Source of the DNA: Bacilli bacterium
Lineage (GTDB): Bacteria; Bacillota_I; Bacilli_A; RF39; UBA660
DNA: 11,026 nucleotides
NCBI GenBank assembly: GCA_017550205.1
Contig: JAFZPS010000059.1
Location: 1 to 11,026 of the forward strand
Direction: 5' to 3'
In this document: positions 1-5,129 of the stretch, one piece after another
Layout of the letters: each line of letters opens with the position of its first letter
How positions within the stretch are numbered: position 1 is the stretch's first letter
Program-made: the position numbers and the translations under genes
Notes under the pieces: model-generated
Seen by the model: the letters and a program-made list of their open reading frames with translations, nothing else
Database searches by the model: none
What the model was told of the DNA's origin: nothing

Positions 1-92
1 CATTCAGAAGGGACACCGTCTCTTGCAACTTTTTGTTTAAATTTTCTTAGAGCTTGATCTAGATTACCTCTAACTGTAACTTTAGTAGCCAT
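1..92 (-). CDS. rpsU: Ribosomal protein S21, N-terminal part (cut by window edge)
   Basis: The first 30 residues are visible. They begin MATKVTVRGN and continue with LDQALRKFKQKVARDGV, the conserved N-terminal block of small-subunit protein S21 (a short basic strand followed by the ALRxFKxxV helix). S21 is a small, highly basic 30S protein that helps base-pairing between mRNA and the 3' end of 16S rRNA. The start at 90-92 is supported by a strong SD, AGGGAGGG at 99-106, with six bases of spacing, and by a consensus promoter at 126-154. The gene is therefore transcribed separately from the bacteriocin operon upstream. The remaining half of the protein lies outside the window. Identification rests on about 30 residues but the match is characteristic. 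Confidence 0.9.
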   Translation of the reverse strand, partial: MATKVTVRGNLDQALRKFKQKVARDGVPSE

Positions 93-125
93 CTGTTTCC
101 CTCCCTTCGGCTTCAATCACAAACA

Positions 126-154
126 ATTATAACAAAAGAATATAGAATTTTCAA
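126..154 (-). promoter_or_regulatory. SigA-type promoter of rpsU
   Basis: Read on the minus strand: -35 TTGAAA (149-154), a 17-base spacer, and a perfect -10 TATAAT (126-131). Transcription should start near 119, giving a leader of roughly 25-30 bases that contains the strong SD of rpsU. Confidence 0.85.
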
Positions 155-184
155 CTTTTTTTAGGTTTTTTCCACAATTTTCCC

Positions 185-331
185 CTAAATAACAACAAAA
201 TTATACAAATTTCTTAAGAAATTACCTAAATAAACTCCTGAATGATATATAAAATTAATTAATATTGGAATTACTGGTAATAATACAATTATTATAACTA
301 TTAATAATACTACTTTTATTTTAGTGGACAT
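185..331 (-). CDS. 48-residue hydrophobic membrane peptide, putative bacteriocin immunity factor
   Basis: I do not recognise a named family. The peptide starts MSTKIKVVLL, has one long hydrophobic stretch (about residues 5-28), and ends with a motif of the form GVYLGNFLRNL (residues 32-42). It has no double-glycine leader, so it is unlikely to be an exported substrate of the neighbouring transporter. Its ATG (329-331) lies inside the last codons of the preceding peptide gene (16-base overlap), which implies coupled translation; its own SD is weak (GAAGAT-like). Last place in a bacteriocin operon, small size and a single membrane segment fit an immunity protein. This is inference from context. 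The tail shares the spacing GxxLGxx[IL]Rx[IL] with the preceding bacteriocin precursor. Alternatives are a leaderless third peptide or an export helper. Confidence 0.6.
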   Translation of the reverse strand: MSTKIKVVLLIVIIIVLLPVIPILINFIYHSGVYLGNFLRNLYNFVVI

Positions 332-483
332 AAGTTATCTTCAGCTATTCGCCTTATACCTGATCCTAGAGAGTATCCGGCATTCTTTAATACTTCAATA
401 ATACTTACTACTGCATTAATTATAGGACCACTTATATTTCCACCTTTTATACTATCTAATTTATCTTCTTTTATAGTTTTCAT
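316..483 (-). CDS. Double-glycine-leader bacteriocin precursor, peptide 2 (55 aa)
   Basis: The precursor starts with a 15-residue leader, MKTIKEDKLDSIKGG, which has the hydrophobic -12, -7 and -4 positions and the Gly-Gly at -2/-1 expected by C39 peptidases. Cleavage would release a 40-residue peptide with an N-terminal NISG, an amphipathic segment, then GYSLGSGIRRI (mature residues 21-31) and a single Cys at mature position 37. Net charge is slightly positive by my count. The leader shares L-[ED]-S-I-K-G-G with peptide 1, so both should use the same exporter. The ATG overlaps the TGA stop of peptide 1 (ATGA at 480-483), and an SD AAAGGTG lies at 490-496 with six bases of spacing. Size, leader, a GxxxG motif and pairing with a second peptide suggest a class IIb (two-peptide) bacteriocin; a signalling peptide is the alternative. 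Confidence 0.85.
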   Translation of the reverse strand: MKTIKEDKLDSIKGGNISGPIINAVVSIIEVLKNAGYSLGSGIRRIAEDNLCPLK

Positions 484-632
484 CCATTACACCTTTCTGG
501 ATTTGTGATGCCCTCAATAACACCTGAAATAAATATTACTGCTGCAGATATGGCTAAACCTATCCATATACCTGTAGTTATTCCTTCTCCTCCTTTTATA
601 CTTTCTAAGTTTTCTTCATTTAACTTTGTCAT
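480..632 (-). CDS. Double-glycine-leader bacteriocin precursor, peptide 1 (50 aa)
   Basis: The leader MTKLNEENLESIKGG (15 residues) ends in Gly-Gly and matches the consensus recognised by peptidase C39 exporters. The predicted mature part is 35 residues and strongly hydrophobic in the middle. It has GxxxG steps at mature G2-G6, G6-G10 and G22-G26 and a polar tail with NPERCNG containing the only Cys (mature position 33). GxxxG helix-packing motifs and a hydrophobic core are typical of one partner of class IIb bacteriocins. The ATG (630-632) shares one base with the TAA stop of the accessory gene (TAATG), and a good SD AAGGTGA lies at 639-645. The TGA stop overlaps the ATG of peptide 2. The gene ends inside the window intact. 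I do not recognise a named bacteriocin; the class assignment is inferred. Confidence 0.87.
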   Translation of the reverse strand: MTKLNEENLESIKGGEGITTGIWIGLAISAAVIFISGVIEGITNPERCNG

Positions 633-1057
633 TAGTTATCACCTTCCCCTATCTTTTTTAATAATTTTAATATATTTATCTTTTTATTCTTTATACTTAA
701 TTCTACATAGTCACTACTTTTTTTATTTTTAGGTGTTTTTACATTTATTAATATTTCATAATACTTAGTATTATCTTTCTTAGTAATATATCCTTTATTT
801 TCTAATATTTTATATTCTAATAGTTTATTATTTAGATATATTTTTTTATTCTTATATAATAATTCTTTATCATTTTTATCTATTATTAAAGTAACAATAT
901 TATTATTACTTATTATTCCAGTTAGTTTTTTATATTTATAAACTTTATAATTATAAAGAACTATAAAAGATAGTATTTCTATTGTGATTAGAATTATTAA
1001 TATAAAAATAATTATTACTTGTTTTTCATAATTTCTAACTTTCATATATTTTCCCAT
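632..1057 (-). CDS. Short HlyD/ComB-like bacteriocin export accessory protein
   Basis: The protein has 141 residues: a short basic N-terminus, one transmembrane helix (about residues 14-36), a KLTG-I-I turn, and an extracytoplasmic part rich in alternating beta-strand patterns and lysines, ending ILKLLKKI. This fits the membrane-proximal and beta-barrel parts of HlyD-type adaptors that work with C39 exporters in Gram-positives. It is, however, much shorter than ComB/BlpB-like proteins (several hundred residues) and no long coiled coil is visible. It overlaps the exporter gene by 23 bases and touches peptide 1 by one base, so it belongs to the export operon. Start choice is open: the first ATG (1055-1057) has a poor SD, while an in-frame ATG four codons on (1043-1045) has GGGA upstream. 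The family call is by architecture and neighbourhood, not by a diagnostic motif. Confidence 0.6.
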   Translation of the reverse strand: MGKYMKVRNYEKQVIIIFILIILITIEILSFIVLYNYKVYKYKKLTGIISNNNIVTLIIDKNDKELLYKNKKIYLNNKLLEYKILENKGYITKKDNTKYYEILINVKTPKNKKSSDYVELSIKNKKINILKLLKKIGEGDN

Positions 1058-3107
1058 TCTCTAGTTTTAATACTCTATCAAAGCACTTTTTATTATTAAA
1101 TCTATGAGATATTACAATTACTGTTTTATCTTTAAGATAAGAAAATATGTTTTCTAATACTTTCTTTTCTTTAGTAATATCTATTCCAGATAGTGCTTCA
1201 TCAAATATATAAATGTTACTATTTCTTAGTATACTTCTAGCTAGAATTATTCTTTGTCTTTCTCCATTACTAAAGTTAAAACCATTCTCTTCTATCATAG
1301 AATCATATCCAGTAATATTGTTTTTAATAATATCATCTACTAAACATATACTGCATATATTAGAGAATTCCTCCTCATTAATTTCTCTATAAAGCAATAT
1401 ATTATTTCTTACAGTATCATTAAATAAGTATTCATTATTAGTGACATAAGTTATATTACTTCTTATGTTTTCTAAATGATAATGATTAATATCTATATTA
1501 GATATTTTAATATGATTAAAGTCTACATCAATATATCTTAATAACATCTTTAATAATGTAGATTTACCACTACCGGAGTCTCCACTTAATAATACTTTTT
1601 CCCCTTTCTTTATACTTAAGTTTAGATCCTTGAATAAGTATTTACTTCCAACCTTATAATTCAAATTACTAAATATAATATCTCCATCCAACTTATAGGA
1701 TAAATAAAAATAGTTGTTTTTAAAATTATCTTTATGTATCATGAATATTTCTTCTACTCTATCTAAGGCTATTTTGTATGAATTATATTCTTCTATTAGT
1801 GAGGTTAATGAATAAAACCGATTTATAAAATAATTAAAGAAAGTCTGATAAATAATTAAACTACTTAAAGATATTTTATTATTTATAACTTGTATTCCTC
1901 CTATTAGATAGATAATTATTAGATATGAATCATTAATAATACTTTTAATAAAACTAGTTGTTTCTATTAAGAAATTATACTTATAAATTAATTCTAATAA
2001 ATTCTTATAATGTATTTTGAATTTATCAATCATTCTTTTTTCTAAGTGAAATCCTTTAATAGTATCTACATTACTAATTCCTTCTATAATATAAGAGTTA
2101 GTTTTATCTGTAGAATGATTTATACTAGGAAGTATTTTCTTTTTTCTTTTATTAAATGTGAGAGTTATAAAAAGAGATATGAATATAGGAATTAAAAGAA
2201 TTAGAGTTACTTTTTTATTATATTTAAACATTATAATAAAAAAGATTATTGTGGTTATTAAGTCTGTAGATACTATACAAAAGAAATTACTTATATAAGT
2301 TCTTATTGTATTTAAATCTTTAAATCTAGAAATGACTTCTCCACATGTTCTATTCTTATAATAGAGATACGGAAGTAAAAGTAATTGTTTATAAGTGAGA
2401 GACGTAGTCTTTAAATCAAATATAGATGTCCATTTACTCAGTAATATATTTCTTAAATAACTATTTATATTTTTTAATAAATAGAGAAATATAATTAGAT
2501 AAGTAATTATAAAAATATTTTTAGAAATATTATAGGTAATAGCATATTCTAATATATATTTAAAATGAAAGGATGAGATTAGATTTAGTATGAAGTAAGA
2601 TGAAGTTAAGAAAATAATTAATAAAAGAGTTAATTTATTTTCTTTCATTATTTCTTTAATATTTTTATATATAACATTCTTTTTTAACATTACTGGTAAT
2701 TTTTTAATAGGTTTTAAGAATAAATAGTTTTTACTTGAGAGTAGATTAAATTCATTAAAAGATATTATTTTTTTACCTTTAGCCGGATCCATTAAAGTTA
2801 CTTCTTGTTTCTTTATATTAATTTCATATAGAACTACAAAATGTTTATAATTTTTATTGATTATAAAGTGAACTATACAGGGTAAGTTATTTACTTCTAT
2901 ATCTTCTAGATTTCCTGTTAGTCCTAATGCATCAAATCCTAGTTCTTTGGCCCCTTCTAATAAATTATATAAAGAAACTCCTTCTTTTGTAGTATGTGTT
3001 AGCTCTCTTAAATATTCTTTAGGTACTTCTCCACCATAAAACCTAATAATAGATAGTAAGCAACAAATACCACAATCTTTAATACCATCTTGGCTTACGA
3101 TTTCCAC
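1035..3107 (-). CDS. Peptidase C39-containing ABC exporter for double-glycine peptides
   Basis: This 690-residue protein cleaves leader peptides at Gly-Gly and exports the product using ATP. Residues 1-135 are a C39 cysteine protease domain: Q6, catalytic C12 in KDCG, H89 in KHFVVLY and D107 in MDPAKG. Residues 155-440 carry the membrane helices of a type I exporter. Residues 475-690 form the nucleotide-binding domain with Walker A GDSGSGKST (509-517), signature FSNGE (612-616), Walker B IYIFDEA (632-638) and the H-loop His668. The Q-loop position has Asn557 instead of the usual Gln, and the signature is SNGE rather than SGGQ. The start is GTG at 3105-3107, chosen because a strong SD, AGGAGGTGA, lies at 3118-3126. 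It is the first gene of an overlapping five-gene operon and is followed by its probable substrates. Confidence 0.95.
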   Translation of the reverse strand: MEIVSQDGIKDCGICCLLSIIRFYGGEVPKEYLRELTHTTKEGVSLYNLLEGAKELGFDALGLTGNLEDIEVNNLPCIVHFIINKNYKHFVVLYEINIKKQEVTLMDPAKGKKIISFNEFNLLSSKNYLFLKPIKKLPVMLKKNVIYKNIKEIMKENKLTLLLIIFLTSSYFILNLISSFHFKYILEYAITYNISKNIFIITYLIIFLYLLKNINSYLRNILLSKWTSIFDLKTTSLTYKQLLLLPYLYYKNRTCGEVISRFKDLNTIRTYISNFFCIVSTDLITTIIFFIIMFKYNKKVTLILLIPIFISLFITLTFNKRKKKILPSINHSTDKTNSYIIEGISNVDTIKGFHLEKRMIDKFKIHYKNLLELIYKYNFLIETTSFIKSIINDSYLIIIYLIGGIQVINNKISLSSLIIYQTFFNYFINRFYSLTSLIEEYNSYKIALDRVEEIFMIHKDNFKNNYFYLSYKLDGDIIFSNLNYKVGSKYLFKDLNLSIKKGEKVLLSGDSGSGKSTLLKMLLRYIDVDFNHIKISNIDINHYHLENIRSNITYVTNNEYLFNDTVRNNILLYREINEEEFSNICSICLVDDIIKNNITGYDSMIEENGFNFSNGERQRIILARSILRNSNIYIFDEALSGIDITKEKKVLENIFSYLKDKTVIVISHRFNNKKCFDRVLKLENGKIYES

Positions 3108-3117
3108 TTAATTACTT

Positions 3118-3126
3118 TCACCTCCT
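3118..3126 (-). promoter_or_regulatory. Ribosome binding site fixing the GTG start of the exporter
   Basis: The minus strand reads AGGAGGTGA, a near-perfect anti-16S match, followed by ten bases (AAGTAATTAA) and then GTG. No ATG in frame lies closer, so the site decides for the GTG start. I see no convincing promoter in the AT-only stretch between this site and the tRNA terminator. A TAATAT lies directly upstream of the SD but too close to it. Confidence 0.8.
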
Positions 3127-3180
3127 ACTATATTATTCGTAAGAAAAAATTTTTTTTCCAAAGTTTTTTTAAATTTTTAC

Positions 3181-3206
3181 AAAAAAAAGACTTTTTCAAG
3201 TCTTTT
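3181..3206 (-). terminator. Rho-independent terminator of tRNA-Ala
   Basis: On the minus strand a 9-base-pair stem, AAAAGACTT / AAGTCTTTT, closes a GAAA (GNRA-type) tetraloop and runs into an eight-T tract (3181-3188). It lies ten bases beyond the CCA end of the tRNA gene and separates it from the bacteriocin operon. Confidence 0.88.
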
Positions 3207-3215
3207 AATTACATA

Positions 3216-3291
3216 TGGTGGAGCATAGCGGGATCGAACCGCTGACCTCCACGGTGCAAACGTGGCGCTCTCCCAGCTGAGCTAATGCCCC
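3216..3291 (-). tRNA. tRNA-Ala, anticodon UGC
   Basis: The minus strand folds as a full 76-base cloverleaf. The acceptor is GGGGCAT pairing with ATGCTCC, including the G3-U70 wobble pair that is the identity element for alanyl-tRNA synthetase. The D arm has AGCTCAGCTGGGAGAGC. The anticodon arm is CCACG-TTTGCAC-CGTGG with anticodon TGC, and the T arm contains GGTTCGATCC. The CCA end is encoded (3216-3218). The gene has its own consensus promoter and terminator, so it is a single-gene unit. Confidence 0.97.
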
Positions 3292-3318
3292 ATACTCAGT
3301 ATTTCACTGACAAATAAG

Positions 3319-3347
3319 ATTATAGCAAAGCCAGGTTTTAAAGTCAA
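3319..3347 (-). promoter_or_regulatory. Strong SigA-type promoter of tRNA-Ala
   Basis: The minus strand has -35 TTGACT (3342-3347), a 17-base spacer and -10 TATAAT (3319-3324). The mature 5' end of the tRNA is about 27 bases downstream of the -10, leaving a short leader for RNase P to remove. Confidence 0.9.
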
Positions 3348-3360
3348 TATTTATTTTTAA

Positions 3361-3786
3361 TTATTTAGTATTTATTCCTCTATCTCTTTGAGAATTTATT
3401 TTTTGACTTTGATATTCTCTCATCATATCTTCAAGTGCAGAATTAGCTGAAGTTCCATGTAGTCTTGTGTTAAGACTTGATACTAGTTTTTCTGCTTCTT
3501 CTGTTGCTTCTACATAACCTTTCATAACTTCATTATATGCAGAATCAGAGGCATCTTTAAATCTCTTTTCTCTTGCTTCTTCTATTTTTTTACTTTCTTC
3601 TTTTACGTTAATATTTAAGTTAGAAGATGCATACCCTCTTCCAACTAAAAATTCTCCATATGATTTATCAACTTCTACAATTTGTCCTTTTTTATAATCA
3701 TCATAATCTTCAATGAATATTACTCTTAATTTATTAGATTCTACTTTGTCTTTTTTATTATTTTTAAATTTATCAAATAATCCCAT
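3361..3786 (-). CDS. Small soluble protein of unknown function with L9-like or KOW-like N-terminus
   Basis: The protein has 141 residues, no signal peptide and no membrane segment. It begins with a basic MGLFDKFKNNKK stretch. Residues 20-56 (RVIFIEDYDDYKKGQIVEV, then FLVGRGYAS) resemble two things: the N-terminal domain of ribosomal protein L9, and short phage-type domains with a 'YKxGxVVEV...GYA' pattern. Residues 60-125 are predicted to be highly charged helix. I cannot assign a function. It lies 22 bases after spoIVFB, where Bacillus would have rplU, but it does not look like L21. The start at 3784-3786 has an SD GTGAGG at 3792-3797, and a TGATATAAT extended -10 just upstream suggests a promoter of its own. 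No terminator follows before the tRNA promoter. Confidence 0.7.
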   Translation of the reverse strand: MGLFDKFKNNKKDKVESNKLRVIFIEDYDDYKKGQIVEVDKSYGEFLVGRGYASSNLNINVKEESKKIEEAREKRFKDASDSAYNEVMKGYVEATEEAEKLVSSLNTRLHGTSANSALEDMMREYQSQKINSQRDRGINTK

Positions 3787-3807
3787 AAAAGCCTCACTCT
3801 TTATTTA

Positions 3808-3816
3808 ATTATATCA
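3808..3816 (-). promoter_or_regulatory. Probable extended -10 promoter for the 141-residue protein
   Basis: The minus strand reads TGATATAAT (TGnTATAAT), a full extended -10 element overlapping the stop codon of spoIVFB. No recognisable -35 hexamer lies at the usual distance, which extended -10 promoters tolerate. The SD of the next gene follows about 11 bases on, so the leader would be very short. Confidence 0.5.
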
Positions 3817-4540
3817 TATATATTTCATCTAAATAATCCTTTTCTAATATATATTTATTATTTATATATATTAAATGATATTTATCTCTATATAAGTTAT
3901 TTATATTATATATTATTTTATTCTTTTTAAAACTATAATTATTTAGATATCTTTCTAATAAATATTTATTATATATATAATCTATTTTATTTTTTTCTTT
4001 AGTTATTAGTATTAATAAAAAACTTATCATTATATATGTATTAATGCTTTTCTTACTAATTAGTAATAATAATATTGTTACTAAGTAACTTAAATATATT
4101 ATTAATTTTAAACTACTCTTATATGAGATTATTTTATTTAAAAATAGTTTTACTAATTTACCTCCATCTAGAGGGTATATAGGTAATAAATTAAACATTA
4201 ATATACTATAGTGATATGTATTTATTAGATCTTTTTTTGTAGGAATTAATACTAATAAAAGTAAATATGCTATATGCTGGAATATTGGTCCATTTATAAG
4301 TATTAATAGTTCTTTCTTTATACTTATATTTAAATCCATATTAAACTTAGATATTCCACCTAGTGGATAAATATATATTTCATTTATTTTTATACCTAAA
4401 ATATAAGCTATTATTGTATGACCTAGTTCATGAATTATAATTAAAAAACTAATAATAAATACTTCTCTAAAAGAAGCAGTTAGTATAGATAAAACTATAA
4501 ATACATATACTAATGGATTAATCTTAAATATATTCTTTAT
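3809..4540 (-). CDS. spoIVFB: SpoIVFB-type intramembrane metalloprotease (M50), non-standard start codon
   Basis: SpoIVFB is the site-2-type zinc protease in the membrane around the forespore that activates pro-sigma-K. Visible here are the zinc motif HELGH (residues 37-41 counting from 4540), the PLGG turn, a GPIFQHI segment that aligns with GPLQHI of Bacillus SpoIVFB, and the second zinc motif FNLLPIYPLDGGK. A YLLERY segment near the C-terminus is also shared. The length would be about 243 residues against 288 in B. subtilis. The first ATG in frame (4337-4339) lies after HELGH, so it cannot be the real start. Between the upstream in-frame TAG (4544-4546) and HELGH there is no ATG, GTG, TTG or CTG. 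ATA at 4538-4540 would give MKNIFKINP, which fits the family well; ATA at 4531 or ATT at 4522 are alternatives. It overlaps spoIVFA, implying coupling. Confidence 0.85.
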   Translation of the reverse strand: MKNIFKINPLVYVFIVLSILTASFREVFIISFLIIIHELGHTIIAYILGIKINEIYIYPLGGISKFNMDLNISIKKELLILINGPIFQHIAYLLLLVLIPTKKDLINTYHYSILMFNLLPIYPLDGGKLVKLFLNKIISYKSSLKLIIYLSYLVTILLLLISKKSINTYIMISFLLILITKEKNKIDYIYNKYLLERYLNNYSFKKNKIIYNINNLYRDKYHLIYINNKYILEKDYLDEIYMI

Positions 4541-5063
4541 AGTCTAAATATGCTCCATCTTTTTGAAATACTAAGTATAATTCATTATTAATTGTTTCTC
4601 CTAGTAATTCTCCTTTTTCTACATAGTCATATAGCTTTATATTATTACCTTTAATATTTCCATAGAATACATCTATACCATTAGTTTGTTCTACTATGAT
4701 AGTGTTTTTATAGTCTTCTTTTTCTCCAATAAACACTACTACTCCACTTTCTAATATAGGTACCATATAATTATTAGATACTTTTAGTTTTACTCCATCT
4801 TTATATTTACTAATATTTGTATATGATAGTGTTTCATTAAATACTTCTTGAGTTTTTTCTACTTCTATAATATTTCCTAAATACTTATTATATGTATTTT
4901 TTAATTTTTGAAATGGAAGAGATTCTTCATAAAATTTAGTTTTAATTGTTTCTTTATATTTTGTTTTTACTAGGATCATTCCTATTAAGAATATAATTAT
5001 AGATAATAATAGTTTATTTAATGCTTTTTTTATTTCTTTTCTTAATACTAATCTTTCTTTCAT
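4524..5063 (-). CDS. spoIVFA: SpoIVFA-like regulator with degenerate M23 domain
   Basis: SpoIVFA holds SpoIVFB inactive, together with BofA, until a forespore signal arrives. This 179-residue protein has a basic N-terminus, one membrane helix (about residues 17-36), a linker, and a C-terminal LytM/M23-like fold (about 95-175). The fold includes VVFIGEKEDY, NTIIVEQTNGIDVFYGNI, a YDYVEKGELLGE turn and ELYLVFQKDG. The histidines that bind zinc in active M23 peptidases are replaced (LYLVF where LHFEV-like would be), as in SpoIVFA. It is shorter than B. subtilis SpoIVFA (264). The start is supported by SD AAAGGAG at 5070-5076. Following mreD and preceding a SpoIVFB homologue exactly as in Bacillus, minus minCD, makes the call secure. 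Confidence 0.85.
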   Translation of the reverse strand: MKERLVLRKEIKKALNKLLLSIIIFLIGMILVKTKYKETIKTKFYEESLPFQKLKNTYNKYLGNIIEVEKTQEVFNETLSYTNISKYKDGVKLKVSNNYMVPILESGVVVFIGEKEDYKNTIIVEQTNGIDVFYGNIKGNNIKLYDYVEKGELLGETINNELYLVFQKDGAYLDYKEYI

Positions 5064-5081
5064 ATATTTCTCCTTTATAAA

Positions 5082-5109
5082 AATATATGAATAAAAAAAA
5101 TAAGTATTC
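5082..5109 (-). promoter_or_regulatory. Possible sigma-E-type promoter before spoIVFA
   Basis: The minus strand has GAATACT (5103-5109), 13 bases, then CATATATT (5082-5089). These resemble the mother-cell sigma-E boxes KMATAWW and CATACAHT with one mismatch each. The spoIVF operon is sigma-E controlled in B. subtilis. The upstream box lies inside the mreD terminator and the sequence is almost pure A/T, so a chance match is quite possible. Confidence 0.25.
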
Positions 5110-5129
5110 TAATTTATACTTATTTTTTT
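5094..5129 (-). terminator. Rho-independent terminator overlapping the end of mreD
   Basis: The minus strand has a 14-base inverted repeat (5116-5129 with 5094-5107) around an 8-base loop that contains the TAG stop of mreD, followed by the T-tract at 5093-5100. The stem is AT-rich (AAATAAGTAT / ATACTTATTT core), so it is weaker than a GC-rich terminator. It separates the cell-shape genes from spoIVFA. Confidence 0.7.

Noticed and set aside
160..190. Possible terminator after the bacteriocin operon
   Set aside because: TTTAGG and CCTAAA could pair over an 18-base loop, but the stem is only six bases and no T-tract follows on the minus strand. Readthrough into rpsU seems possible.
480..488. 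TGA read as Trp (mycoplasma code)
   Set aside because: Tryptophans in valS and elsewhere use TGG, and TGA ends both mreC and peptide 1 in typical ATGA overlaps. Reading through would add only one to three residues, so the standard code is preferred.
505..732. Open frame on the plus strand opposite the bacteriocin precursor and accessory genes
   Set aside because: It runs antisense to peptide 1 and the accessory gene, has no SD, and is rich in residues expected from reversed AT-rich codons. Other plus-strand frames (inside valS, radC and the rel-like gene) were left out for the same reasons.
3216..3240. tRNA 3' end as an attachment site with a second copy near rpsU
   Set aside because: I looked for a repeat of the T-arm/acceptor sequence between 93 and 190 and found none, so no att pair can be supported.
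3809..4339. SpoIVFB starting at the ATG at 4337-4339
   Set aside because: That product would lack HELGH, the zinc site and the first membrane segments, all of which are encoded intact just upstream in the same frame.
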